DNA of 64,000 nucleotides from Pseudomonas paeninsulae (lineage in GTDB: Bacteria; Pseudomonadota; Gammaproteobacteria; Pseudomonadales; Pseudomonadaceae), in the NCBI RefSeq assembly GCF_035621475.1, contig NZ_CP141799.1, positions 2,840,501 through 2,904,500 of the forward strand, written 5' to 3'. Below the pieces are notes generated by a model. It had not been told where the DNA came from, searched no databases, and saw only the letters and a program-made list of their open reading frames with translations. Positions 7,793 to 16,616 of this stretch are shown piece after piece. The position numbers and the translations under genes are program-made. Every line of letters starts with the position of its first letter. The first letter of the stretch is position 1.

Positions 7793-9046
7793 TCAGCCAA
7801 AAATCGAGCTAACCGCGCTTTTTAAAGCACCGACTACAGCCGAGCTAACCTCTTTAATGGTTTCCGTCACTTTCCGAACCACCTTGCTGGCAACCTCGAC
7901 AATCTTTCTGCCACCCTTTTCAATAAGTGTGCCCACCGCCTTTCCTGCTAGGCGACCGGCAATACCGCCAACAAAACCGCCAAAAGCCGTGCCTCCAGGA
8001 CCAAAAACGGAACCTAACGCAGCTCCCCATTGGGTGCCTAGCTGGGTACCTTTCTGTTCAACGGCTTGCGCCAGCGAACGAGCGGCTACCATAGTTGTCT
8101 GCTCGATGGCATTGATTGCGGTATCGGCGAGGATGTCGCCCTGCCCCAGCTTATACAGCGCTTTAGCACGCTCAAGACCGGTATAGGTCGTGGTTGCTAT
8201 CATCTCGGCAGGCATATCGCGGAAAAAGCTCAGCCAACCACTTTTAGCGGCAACCACCACGCCGCCGGAAACGGCAATCTGCGCACCGATATGCTGGGTC
8301 GACTTCAGCGAGCTGTCGAAAAACTCCTGCAGGGCCACGCTGGCCGGTGCATTTTCATGACCACTCATCCAGTTCCAAGTGCGCTGCCCGAGAATGCGAG
8401 CGCCGTGGTAGGAGGCATTCAGAGCCGCATTGAGCAATGCCTGGTTGTTGATGTCCTTGGCAATGGCCAAGCGGGAGTTTTCGTCCCAGATCGTTGGCTG
8501 TTTTTCCGTAGCGACTGTCGTACCGCCAATGGCAACACTAGTAGATACAGTGGTGTCACGAATATCCGGCGTGAGCGTCTGCACCAGCGATACGTTGGCC
8601 GACGCCAGCATGTCCTGCACTTGTTCGGCGTACTCGCCCAGATTCAGATCGGGATTGACCTGAGCATCCTGCTCCAGCTCCTTGGCTAGCCAGTTAGCCG
8701 TGCTTTTGCCCTTGTCGAGATGCTGCTGCAACGACTCTTTATGCTGGTTGGTACGCGTGATCGAGTCGATCAGCGTGCGCGCGACACCTTCGACTTCGGC
8801 ATTGTTTTCCCACAGATGTGGATACTTGTTGAATTCCTGCGTGAGCCACTGATCCAGTGGCATCTCCTTACGATGCTGGTCGTAGGAGCGAATAAAGCTC
8901 CAGATGACCTCGGCAGCCTTGGGCGCACTGCCCGCGTCAGCGAATGCGACTTGACTAAGCAGATCTGCTTGGCGCTCGTGCTCGCCTTCGCCATGAAGTA
9001 GGTGCCCGGAGGCGTTCGGTGTAGAAAATCCGTTTGATTGGCTCAT
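7793..9046 (-). CDS. Glycine-zipper protein, partner of AAA+ ATPase
   Basis: A 417-residue protein I do not recognise. The first 200 residues are polar and helical with no signal peptide. A hydrophobic segment lies at about 255-275 (AQIAVSGGVVVAAKSGW). Near residues 335-370 there is a glycine zipper (GAALGSVFGPGGTAFGGFVG) followed by GRLAGKAVGTLI. The last 40 residues are amphipathic helix with repeated Val, Lys and Ser. This architecture fits a protein that inserts into or remodels a membrane. It is the first gene of a two-gene operon with the AAA+ ATPase downstream (9-base gap), so the ATPase may regulate or disassemble it. This is inference; an effector of a defence system or a conjugation accessory are both possible. 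Confidence 0.7.
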   Translation of the reverse strand: MSQSNGFSTPNASGHLLHGEGEHERQADLLSQVAFADAGSAPKAAEVIWSFIRSYDQHRKEMPLDQWLTQEFNKYPHLWENNAEVEGVARTLIDSITRTNQHKESLQQHLDKGKSTANWLAKELEQDAQVNPDLNLGEYAEQVQDMLASANVSLVQTLTPDIRDTTVSTSVAIGGTTVATEKQPTIWDENSRLAIAKDINNQALLNAALNASYHGARILGQRTWNWMSGHENAPASVALQEFFDSSLKSTQHIGAQIAVSGGVVVAAKSGWLSFFRDMPAEMIATTTYTGLERAKALYKLGQGDILADTAINAIEQTTMVAARSLAQAVEQKGTQLGTQWGAALGSVFGPGGTAFGGFVGGIAGRLAGKAVGTLIEKGGRKIVEVASKVVRKVTETIKEVSSAVVGALKSAVSSIFG

Positions 9047-9238
9047 GGCAGAGTGTCCGTGAAGGGCTTAGCAAGGGGACAAGAAAGACGGGGATGATAC
9101 CCGGGCAAAGTACATGTGGTCTCGCCATCTGATTGGTAAGTTACTGAGTCAGTTGCCGGCATACCCCAAAATACAGGCCACAATCCGCTCCTCCCAGGTT
9201 TGCCGCATCGCAATACCCGAGACTGCGCATTCCACGTC

Positions 9239-9315
9239 ATCCGGCCACCCAGTCCACGCTTATCCGGCCGGGATTTCCACGCACATCCGGCCACCCGTTC
9301 CACGGCCATCCGGCG
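9239..9315. repeat. Tandem 23-bp repeats of an IS21-type end
   Basis: The word ATCCGGCC (or ATCCGGCG) starts at 9239, 9262, 9285 and 9308, exactly 23 bases apart. The intervening bases are related (CCACCCAGTCCACGC, GGGATTTCCACGCAC, CCACCCGTTCCACGGCC). Multiple short repeats at the ends are typical of IS21-family elements, where the transposase binds them. The istB remnant follows immediately, which supports this reading. Confidence 0.75.
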
Positions 9316-9350
9316 AGCAGTCGGAGCGCAGCGACGCAGGGGTGGCATTG

Positions 9351-9488
9351 TTAGTCTGAGGCGCCCGGTGCCGTCAATTTCTTCGCCCGCTTGCGCATCG
9401 ATTTGCCCTTCAGGTTGATCCGGTAGGCATTGTGCACCAGGCGGTCGAGGATGGCGTCGGCCAGGGTCGGGTCGCTCTTGCCTGCAGC
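9351..9488 (-). pseudogene. istB: istB C-terminal fragment, IS21 family remnant
   Basis: On the minus strand the frame ending in TAA at 9353-9351 reads [20 protein letters not shown] followed by [10 protein letters not shown], the conserved C-terminal end of IstB, the AAA+ helper ATPase of IS21 transposition. Only about 45 codons remain. The match stops at about 9488, where the sequence passes into unrelated DNA, so most of istB and all of istA have been lost by deletion or recombination. The end repeats at 9239-9315 lie downstream of it as expected for the right end of such an element. Confidence 0.82.
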
Positions 9489-9821
9489 TCAGACTGAATA
9501 TCTTCGGGTTTCACAATCCGCTCAGCTGCATCCTTTCGGAGCATCTCTGGCGGGCGGTAACTGCAAGTTGCCACCGAGCAGCGACTCATCTTCCTCGATG
9601 CGGGCAACAAAGCGCTCATCAAGCGACCGCATTCAGCCTCGTCTGCGAATATGGCTACCATCACTAAAGACCTTGGTAATGGTTAGGTGCGAGACCAGGT
9701 ATCAGCGTATTAACCATACGATTTCACTCGTGAGGCAAAACACCTCCGTTGATCCACTCATTTGCGGGCCAGCAGTTTGCCAATTCTCCAAAGCGACGCT
9801 ACACAATAACGCAGTCATAAC
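9489..9821. other. Scar region between IS remnant and Mks-like operon
   Basis: About 330 bases with no intact gene. On the minus strand bases 9489-9664 show protein-like composition split over two frames (MVAIFADEAECGRLMSAL in one, ARIEEDESLLGGNLQLPP in another), which suggests a frameshifted gene remnant I cannot name. An 84-codon frame spanning 9410-9664 runs across the IS junction and is therefore chimeric. The remaining bases to 9821 are AT-rich and lack a clear terminator for the operon that ends at 9822. Confidence 0.4.
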
Positions 9822-10385
9822 TCAAGCCACCAACACTACCCCAGGCTCTGAATTACTGTATTTGAACACGTCGTCAAAGAACGCTAATCCAGCATGCGTC
9901 AGTACCAGATTACCTTTTGCATTCCTGTAGGCAATCCCACGCTGCTCGAGATTTTTCCTAACTGCCGATGCCAGAGCCTCACCTTTCATGTTGCTGGCCG
10001 ACATGACGTCCTGTTTGTCTTCTCCCTTCCCGACCTCCGCCATAACCACATCTGACACACCTGCTTCACCGTCCCGCAGAATATCAAGCTGGTAGCCCAG
10101 TTCGTGCAGTCCACGAGCCAGGATCAGCAGTAGAACCTGGATTTTCCTGACCACCTCGCTGTACTCCTCATCGCGTTCGACTGAGCGAATGTAGATAAAG
10201 CAATTGCGCATAACCAACTCAAAGCCGATGTTCAGGTACAAGGGCTTGTAGCCTTGGTCGTAGTTATTGAGGACCTCTTCGAAGAGCGGGTTGGGTTTTA
10301 TTTCACCACTATCGTAAGTGTCTTTGTTGATCACCTTCCCCGACATCAACTCTTTGTAGATGGCCTGGCTAAGCTGTTGTCTCAC
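9822..10385 (-). CDS. MukE/MksE-like condensin subunit (JetB-like)
   Basis: A 187-residue acidic protein and the last gene of the Mks/Wadjet-like operon. Its size, its overlap of 17 bases with the MukF-like gene, and a winged-helix-like C-terminal part (SAVRKNLEQRGIAYRNAKGN, then LVLTHAGLAFF) fit a MukE/MksE/JetB subunit. In such complexes MukE dimers bind the kleisin and help load the SMC ATPase onto DNA. Sequence motifs alone are weak, so the assignment depends mainly on context. A central hydrophobic helix (VLLLILARGLHELGYQLDIL) is unusual for a soluble protein but fits a buried dimer interface. Confidence 0.68.
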   Translation of the reverse strand: MRQQLSQAIYKELMSGKVINKDTYDSGEIKPNPLFEEVLNNYDQGYKPLYLNIGFELVMRNCFIYIRSVERDEEYSEVVRKIQVLLLILARGLHELGYQLDILRDGEAGVSDVVMAEVGKGEDKQDVMSASNMKGEALASAVRKNLEQRGIAYRNAKGNLVLTHAGLAFFDDVFKYSNSEPGVVLVA

Positions 10386-11775
10386 TGTTCTGCTCCTCGA
10401 TCCTCAATTTGTAATAGGTCAGTTTCTGCCTGTCGTCCTCAATGATTCCTAACTGAAATCGAGGGATTAGCACGATGTCCTCTCGGTGCTTTAGCCAAGA
10501 CACGCCTTCTACCAGGTCAGCAATTTCGTAGTCGCTGATCTGCTGGGCCAGATGAGTGTGAAGCGACGCATGGGCGTCAGGCCCAACCTGAAGAGGCCAC
10601 TCATCTATCAACCTTCCAATTAGTTTTCGACGCACGTCTGAAGCACGCCTAGCTTTGAGCACCTCCTCTCCAACCGGCTCAACTGACGTTGTCGTTACCC
10701 GGGTATTTTTGAGCGAATCCAGGCTGCTTCGCAGATGCTCCTGAAGGTGAAGCCAATGGTCTACGTTGTGCCATTCAATCTTGCTTTCGGCTCTCTGCCT
10801 CCTCAGGCCTTTGAAGGTAGAGAAACGCTCAAGCACCTCATGGCCCATTGGAATGAGATTGCCCCTAAGCTTCCCGTCATGGAGCTCCCGGCATGCAACC
10901 AGCAAGTCGTTGAAAACACTCTCTACCTGATCGTACTCACGGCGCTGACGTTCATTCTGATGAACGTAGCGCTGCAGGGATTTGCTGATGACTTCCACGT
11001 CATAGCGGTACGAACGAATGGATGCCACTGCATAGAGAACCTGTTGGCCCAATTTTGGCAGCTTGGCATCGCGAAAAATTTCAGATATCCGCAGCAAGGC
11101 AGTGAGTGCCGGCAGACCTTTCTTCAAAGGCTCCCTCTCATTGAGGAACTGCAATGTGGGGAGAACATGCCTACCGTAGATTCGGGTGATCGCCTGCAAA
11201 GCGCCGCGCGCCTGCTTCACCTCGTCGAGGTTCTCAAGGCTCATCCCTTCGACGATCTCAGCCAGGCGAAGTGTCTGCCCCTGAAGGCTGTCCACGTTCT
11301 CCTTGATCTTCCCTTGAGCGTAGCGGATGCGCTCCCGGAGTAGCTTAAGCTCATCCTCGAACGTGTCGTTCCCCTGCTCAATCACTGTCAAATCGCGAAG
11401 CTTTTCAAGACTATCGTTGAAGCTGCCGCACAGCGCCTCAAGATCGGCGCTACTCAGCTGCCGAAGACGCGATTTATCAAAGTGGCGAAATAACTCGATC
11501 AGAAACGGGGCGAAGGCAATGACTCCTCGCTTGGTGTCATGGTGCAATATCAGGCTTGCCCGGACGAGGTTACGCACGTCGAAGGCCGCTTCAATTTTTT
11601 GCCGATCGGATCTATTGTCTCCCAGCGAATCAAGCAGCTTCATTACCGTGGACTCGTACAGACGAGTTGGGACCTCTTCACCAGCCGAGCCTTCATCCAT
11701 GATGTCGATAAGATCAAGAAAAATGTGCTTGTGCTCGATCATGAGCATGACCGTTTTGTCAGCTGCAACGATCAT
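10369..11775 (-). CDS. MukF/MksF-like kleisin subunit (JetA-like)
   Basis: A 468-residue protein located between the SMC-like ATPase and the MukE-like gene, overlapping the ATPase by 4 bases (ATGA) and the MukE-like gene by 17. The N-terminal 120 residues look like a winged-helix domain. Residues of about 120-360 are rich in heptad helices (LRERIRYAQGKIKENVDSLQ and following). The C-terminus (RKLIGRLIDEWPL, IADLVEGVSWLKHREDIVLI) resembles the cap-binding winged helix of MukF/MksF kleisins. In Mks/Wadjet systems this subunit bridges the two ATPase heads. No distinct single motif proves it; size, helix content and gene context carry the call. Confidence 0.7.
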   Translation of the reverse strand: MIVAADKTVMLMIEHKHIFLDLIDIMDEGSAGEEVPTRLYESTVMKLLDSLGDNRSDRQKIEAAFDVRNLVRASLILHHDTKRGVIAFAPFLIELFRHFDKSRLRQLSSADLEALCGSFNDSLEKLRDLTVIEQGNDTFEDELKLLRERIRYAQGKIKENVDSLQGQTLRLAEIVEGMSLENLDEVKQARGALQAITRIYGRHVLPTLQFLNEREPLKKGLPALTALLRISEIFRDAKLPKLGQQVLYAVASIRSYRYDVEVISKSLQRYVHQNERQRREYDQVESVFNDLLVACRELHDGKLRGNLIPMGHEVLERFSTFKGLRRQRAESKIEWHNVDHWLHLQEHLRSSLDSLKNTRVTTTSVEPVGEEVLKARRASDVRRKLIGRLIDEWPLQVGPDAHASLHTHLAQQISDYEIADLVEGVSWLKHREDIVLIPRFQLGIIEDDRQKLTYYKLRIEEQNSETTA

Positions 11776-14720
11776 CCTGCAGTGATCTCCACAGCATCAT
11801 CGGCGGAATCTTTTTTTGTCCTCAGAGACTCGCTTTCACCTGTGTAGATCACTCGACGTAAGTGGCTGTAAGTTCTGTCGGTAGCAAGAAAATGCGAAAG
11901 GTCGATGTAGTTTTCGATTACTTTCGCAATAGTGGACGTCGGCTCCGGTGTTGCCCCGAATAGCACGAACCCTTCAGACTCAGCGATGCCACGCGCAGCC
12001 TTCAGATTCAAGTGGCTCAGATTCGACAGCTCGTCCATCACCAATGGCAAACAGATCTGTGTATTCGCAACCAGCAGCCTGCGCAGAAGGATCGATAGCA
12101 AACGGCAGTTGATCATTGCCGTAGTACCGTTGGATTGATCCTCTTCGGTGTACTTGTCATGTCCACGCTTGCGGTATCGGTATCCAACCCGATCGATCAG
12201 CAGACTCATATCCAGGGTGGCCCCCCGGCGACCACCATTAACAAAAAACTCGGTGCAGAAAGCTCGTAACCGTTCATACAAGCGCTTCTCGTGGAGCCCG
12301 GTTGTCATGAGGTTTATGGAATCAATATCGACCAACAGCTCTTCGAAATGGGGATTCAACACGCAGTAGATCTCTATCGCCTCGAGGTCAGACACACTGA
12401 ACTCCGAGAGCTGGTCATCTACCTCTTTCTCGAACTCCTTGATCATCCTTCTGGCGTGTTTAATTTCGTCGATTTGAATCGAGGTATTCGAGTTATGCGC
12501 GGTGACCTTGGCCTGGTAGGTTTGCAGTTCACCTTCCAAGGTTCCGAACATCGCCGCGAAAGCTTTCCGACAGCTACGCATCCGACCTAAGTCATGGAAA
12601 GCATGGTAGCCAAAGTCTCTGCCCTCCTCGCCCAGCAAGTTACGTCTCAGTAATTCATCCAGGGCCACTTGCAGAGCTTCTCTGCTCTTGGCTACCTCAG
12701 ATGCGAACTGAGAAATCTCCTTGATCTGATTGGGGTGAAAGGAAATATCGCGAGCGTTTAGCTTCATTTCGCGGATCGAAAGGAATCCTAACGTGATCTC
12801 TGCTAGGTTGCGGATCTGCTCTAGGTAACTGCGCAGATCGTCGTTTTCCTTCCTGACTCTGGCGAGTACTTCTTTTGCGCGCTCAGCCTCTATTGCTAGG
12901 TCCTCCAGCTCGCCGGCGGCATCCGTCACACTCTCAAGTAGCTTGGCCAACTCTACCGTCTGTCCCCCCACTTCAAGTTCCAATGCTTTCTGCTGCTCGC
13001 GTATGTAGCCATGCCGGCTGAGTAGTTGGACCTCTTCATCAGTTTCAGTCCGCTCGCGGTTCAGCTTTTTGGCCTTATCCTTGGCCTGCTCAGCAGTCAA
13101 CTTACTGTCATCGTTTAGGCGCTGAATGAGGTCATCGCAGTCCTTGATATCATCATCAAGCTTGATCAGATCTTGCTCATGCTGCTTCCTTGCCCTGGTC
13201 GGGTCGAAAGACATGAAACCGAATGAGGTCTCCTGGCTCAGAAAACTGAGGAAAGAATCTCGCTCTTGGAATAGACAGCCAAACTCTTTGATGGCTTGCT
13301 TCTGGTCGGAGTTGAGTCGAGGAGTCAGGTTAGTGAACAGCGTCGAGTTCAAGCTACTCAGCACCGACGCACTGTGACGATCGACCTGCTCGAGAACAGT
13401 TTCCACATGCTCATCAAGGATTTTTCGGAGTTGGTCGCGCTGATGGCTAAGACTGTTCTTATTCCTGATCGCTTGGGCTAGTTGCTCAGCACTATGGACC
13501 TTGTTTGTCAGGGTCTGGATCTCCGTACTCAACTCTGCTGAGAGATCGGATAAGAGCTCGCGAACCTCATGCTCTGTTGTGCCAGGGTAACGCCGAAGAA
13601 TCTCGCTGACCTTAAATAGCTGCTTTTGGGCACCTTCCAAATCCTTCTGCCGAAGATTAAGTGCTCCAGCCAGCTTCAGATACTCAGCTTTGACCAAACC
13701 GTGATGCTGCCTCTTCGCAGAGTGAGCAGCCTCAAGAGCTTGATATCCCTCAGACGCCGTCTTCACCTCATCAAGAATGCAGGACTGCCTTTCTGCCAAG
13801 GCATGCTCAACATCGACGATATTCTGAACGATCAGCTCGGACTTCGTCTCAAACTGCTGGAACTGGCTATCAAAGCGCTCCCAAGGCTTCCGCGCGCTTT
13901 CTATGTCGACCAGACGATCACCTTCTTTTTTCAGGTTCTCGTAGTCATCAAGGATCTCGCTGAGGCTGACACTCAGCTCTGCATTCTTCCGGTCCTTGTC
14001 TCCTTCGATGATCGTGGCGATGGTATCCGGCAGAGTGCGGCGGTCCTTCGCACCGATATCGAAGGCAAGGTGGATAAGCATCTTCCACGCGTCGATCTCG
14101 CGTGCAGTACCGCCATTCCTAAGAGGCAGCAAACAGAAGCGGCCTTCCTCACGATTCAGAGCCTGTTGACCGAAGAGCCTCTGGCGGATGACAGTCCCGT
14201 CATTCATGGCCTCCCCACCTCGTGCTCGGAGATCCGAGAGTACACCTGAAAGTGAGATGCCTTCGATGGGAGCCCCCATGCCTCCGTTAATCGGCGACTC
14301 AAGGTCCCAAAATAGGTGTTGGATGTCAGCATACACGCAAGGTACTGCCAAGCGGCCGTATGAGAATGGTCGATTTCCTCGGTGAAGCACCAGGCAAAAA
14401 GGCCCGTGCATATTCTCTGCTTCAAGGATGATGAAAGAGTGGTTCTCAGGGAAGTAGTAGCTGTAGCTGGCGTCGGCCGAGTAGTACGTCCCAGCCGGCC
14501 CCTTGAAGGCGAATTTCTTATCGCAGCTCTTGAAGTTCTCGTGGGGCAGCAGAAAAAGCTTCAATGCGTTCAGCATCGAAGTCTTGCCGAGGTTATTCTG
14601 ACCACACAAGGCCGTGTGCTTGTCCACCCGAATCGCGGTATAGGCATAGGCTGCACTATTCACAAAGATCAGCCTGTGGAATTTGTACACGTCCTGGAAC
14701 GCATAGGAATCGTTGAGCAT
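11772..14720 (-). CDS. SMC-like ATPase of MukB/MksB/JetC type
   Basis: A 982-residue SMC-family ATPase. Walker A is GQNNLGKT at residues 40-47. The middle of about 240-800 residues is long coiled coil. The C-terminal head has an ABC signature-like QSNGTTAMI at about 862-870 and Walker B LPLVMDE ending at about 897. It is smaller than MukB (about 1,480) and close to MksB/JetC of Mks and Wadjet systems (about 950-1,100). In Wadjet the ATPase extrudes DNA loops, senses small circular DNA and directs cleavage. It lies 2 bases downstream of the TOPRIM gene and overlaps the kleisin gene by 4 bases, so the four products are very likely made together. Confidence 0.88.
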   Translation of the reverse strand: MLNDSYAFQDVYKFHRLIFVNSAAYAYTAIRVDKHTALCGQNNLGKTSMLNALKLFLLPHENFKSCDKKFAFKGPAGTYYSADASYSYYFPENHSFIILEAENMHGPFCLVLHRGNRPFSYGRLAVPCVYADIQHLFWDLESPINGGMGAPIEGISLSGVLSDLRARGGEAMNDGTVIRQRLFGQQALNREEGRFCLLPLRNGGTAREIDAWKMLIHLAFDIGAKDRRTLPDTIATIIEGDKDRKNAELSVSLSEILDDYENLKKEGDRLVDIESARKPWERFDSQFQQFETKSELIVQNIVDVEHALAERQSCILDEVKTASEGYQALEAAHSAKRQHHGLVKAEYLKLAGALNLRQKDLEGAQKQLFKVSEILRRYPGTTEHEVRELLSDLSAELSTEIQTLTNKVHSAEQLAQAIRNKNSLSHQRDQLRKILDEHVETVLEQVDRHSASVLSSLNSTLFTNLTPRLNSDQKQAIKEFGCLFQERDSFLSFLSQETSFGFMSFDPTRARKQHEQDLIKLDDDIKDCDDLIQRLNDDSKLTAEQAKDKAKKLNRERTETDEEVQLLSRHGYIREQQKALELEVGGQTVELAKLLESVTDAAGELEDLAIEAERAKEVLARVRKENDDLRSYLEQIRNLAEITLGFLSIREMKLNARDISFHPNQIKEISQFASEVAKSREALQVALDELLRRNLLGEEGRDFGYHAFHDLGRMRSCRKAFAAMFGTLEGELQTYQAKVTAHNSNTSIQIDEIKHARRMIKEFEKEVDDQLSEFSVSDLEAIEIYCVLNPHFEELLVDIDSINLMTTGLHEKRLYERLRAFCTEFFVNGGRRGATLDMSLLIDRVGYRYRKRGHDKYTEEDQSNGTTAMINCRLLSILLRRLLVANTQICLPLVMDELSNLSHLNLKAARGIAESEGFVLFGATPEPTSTIAKVIENYIDLSHFLATDRTYSHLRRVIYTGESESLRTKKDSADDAVEITAG

Positions 14721-14722
14721 CG

Positions 14723-15538
14723 TCAGTCCCTTGCCGTGATTGGCATCAAATAGGTTTCCTGCTCCAGCGCTTTTTGGCTGTCTCGCATCAAACCAATCAG
14801 CTCATTCGTTTCCTTGGATAAGCCAACGAATTCGAGGAGATCTTGTCTCGCTTGCCGGCTTAGCAAGTATCTGGAGGCACCGAGCCGACGGGCAATATCA
14901 CCGGGGTACACGAACACGACTTCGGTTTTGTCTGGGAGCGAGTGGAGGAGAGTTCGATACATCTTCAAGCCACCCAAGTCAGCATCAAACAAGCAGTACA
15001 GACTTTGGTACTGACTGAGAAATGGCACGTTCAGCCTATTGGTAATCTGGTTACCGGCACTGAAAATGATGTCCAGATCATCACTCCGCTCAACTACACC
15101 GCAGCCGGCAAGAAAAGCGAGTGTTTGTTCGAGGGCTAGGAAGTTTTCTAGGTTTTCAACTAGCAATGCCGCCAGCCGTGGAGCATGTGGAGACACCCAA
15201 GCATGCTCACCCAACAAAACCACGCTCGGATGGGGTTGTGACACGCTTCGTGTTATCAGGAGCGAACCGCTGACAGCTTCCCTGTGACTGTCACCATCGA
15301 AAGCAGCGCCTATCCGGCCGGTAATCGCTGATGGCTCGTATTCCCGAATCAGCTCAGCAAAGCGATCTTCCCGCAAAACAGTCACCTGATGACTGTTTCT
15401 TCCTACTTTCGACACAGAAAATGTGTCGAGCAGGTAGACCATACTCTTGCCTTGACCAAACATTTCTTTGGCGAATGCCTGGAAATTAATCGGGTGACCG
15501 ACTCTGATTGAGCTGAGATAGCTGTAGATTCTCGCCAT
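14723..15538 (-). CDS. TOPRIM nuclease, JetD/MksG-like
   Basis: A 271-residue protein with a TOPRIM core: the glutamate motif VENLENF (E128) and, about 55 residues later, LFDADLGG with D185 and D187. This spacing and the ENLENF wording match the C-terminal domain of JetD/MksG, the subunit that nicks or cuts plasmid DNA after loop extrusion in Wadjet. JetD and MksG are usually about 380-400 residues; here the N-terminal part is much shorter, though the first 110 residues may still bind DNA. It is the first gene of the four-gene set, whereas in described Wadjet and Mks operons the nuclease gene comes last. The Mrr-like gene ends 52 bases upstream on the same strand. Confidence 0.78.
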   Translation of the reverse strand: MARIYSYLSSIRVGHPINFQAFAKEMFGQGKSMVYLLDTFSVSKVGRNSHQVTVLREDRFAELIREYEPSAITGRIGAAFDGDSHREAVSGSLLITRSVSQPHPSVVLLGEHAWVSPHAPRLAALLVENLENFLALEQTLAFLAGCGVVERSDDLDIIFSAGNQITNRLNVPFLSQYQSLYCLFDADLGGLKMYRTLLHSLPDKTEVVFVYPGDIARRLGASRYLLSRQARQDLLEFVGLSKETNELIGLMRDSQKALEQETYLMPITARD

Positions 15539-15590
15539 TGCATTCCTTGCGTGTAACCGACCGGCTACCGCCTAGTAGAAAGACTGTAGC

Positions 15591-16583
15591 TCAGGCCGGC
15601 CAATACAATCTCTTTAGAGGCACGATGCGCTTGGTCTCAGCATCGGTTGCGTCGTAATGCTCGATCAGCGCGCGCACCACATGATCCAATGTCCACATCG
15701 CTAGCGGGATAGAGGCTCGATCAGCCTCGTACTGGGCATCTTTGCTAAAGCCTCCCGTGCTCACGTAAAGACCTCGATCATCTTTGTGCCGCCCGCCCAG
15801 AAAGCTACGGATGTCCTGGCTGCCCATCTGCCCTTTGCGGTGCTTGACCTCCACGACGATACGGGGGTGCTCGAAGCCGAAGCCGTCGGGTGAGGCGACG
15901 ATGTCCTTACCGCGATCGGAGCCAGGTGGAGAAACTTGAGTCTTGTAGCCCATCGCCCGAAGGATACCGGCGACTAGCTGCTGCATATCGTCCCAATCAA
16001 GCTCACTTACACGATCCTTGATGCGCTCCAACGCCTGAGACTCAACGTCAGCCAGCGGGTCAGCGATGCTTTCTTCTGGCACATCCTCCACTGGGGAAAC
16101 TGGCTTGCCTTTTAGCGCTTCAATCACCTCGGTGGCGGCGCTAGAAGGCACCTCGAACAAGGTCAAAGTCGAGCCCAAGCTGTTCTTGGTGCTGGTGCCC
16201 AGGTTATCGCGCGGCAACTCCTGCTGCTGCCACTGCACTTTGCGCACAAGCGGCATGCCCTGCTCAGCCCATTCGGGATGGTGTTCGGCAGGCCCCGTGA
16301 CCTTGCCAACCAGATACAAGCGATTGGCAGGCGAATAGGTAACAACCCAGTCACCGTCCTGAATCTCGTTAACAAAGCGCCACACTTGCGAAGCGCCCGA
16401 GATCACCGAGCCTTGTTTCATCTGGGGCTCAAGTGCTTGGTACAGGGCAATCAGCTCTTTACGCCCGAGACCAGGCTTCGCATGTGGCACTAACTGGCTC
16501 CAACCGATTGCAGCAACTTCGCGCTCCCGAAAAGAGTCATATAGGCTTCCCGCTTCACCACGTACCATCCACATCCGCGTCAT
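15591..16583 (-). CDS. Mrr-like restriction endonuclease
   Basis: A 330-residue protein with a C-terminal Mrr-type PD-(D/E)XK nuclease domain. The catalytic elements are GSDRGKD with D227 and VVEVKHR with E245 and K247, followed by the QDIRSFLGG and GLYVSTGGFSKDA segments typical of Mrr proteins, which cut modified or foreign DNA. Residues of about 1-150 form a separate domain (MWMVRGEAGSLYDSF, AIGWSQL, GDWVVTYSPANRLYLVGKV) resembling PUA/EVE-like reader domains that could recognise modified bases; this is inference. It follows hsdM by 33 bases on the same strand. It may act as a modification-dependent partner of the type I system or serve as the link between it and the Mks-like operon. Confidence 0.88.
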   Translation of the reverse strand: MTRMWMVRGEAGSLYDSFREREVAAIGWSQLVPHAKPGLGRKELIALYQALEPQMKQGSVISGASQVWRFVNEIQDGDWVVTYSPANRLYLVGKVTGPAEHHPEWAEQGMPLVRKVQWQQQELPRDNLGTSTKNSLGSTLTLFEVPSSAATEVIEALKGKPVSPVEDVPEESIADPLADVESQALERIKDRVSELDWDDMQQLVAGILRAMGYKTQVSPPGSDRGKDIVASPDGFGFEHPRIVVEVKHRKGQMGSQDIRSFLGGRHKDDRGLYVSTGGFSKDAQYEADRASIPLAMWTLDHVVRALIEHYDATDAETKRIVPLKRLYWPA

Positions 16584-16616
16584 TTAATCTCCCTCAGACC
16601 TCACAGTAATCGCAAC

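Noticed and set aside
9410..9664. 84-codon minus-strand frame across the IS junction
   Set aside because: It joins an out-of-frame part of istB with unrelated DNA and is therefore an artefact of the deletion.
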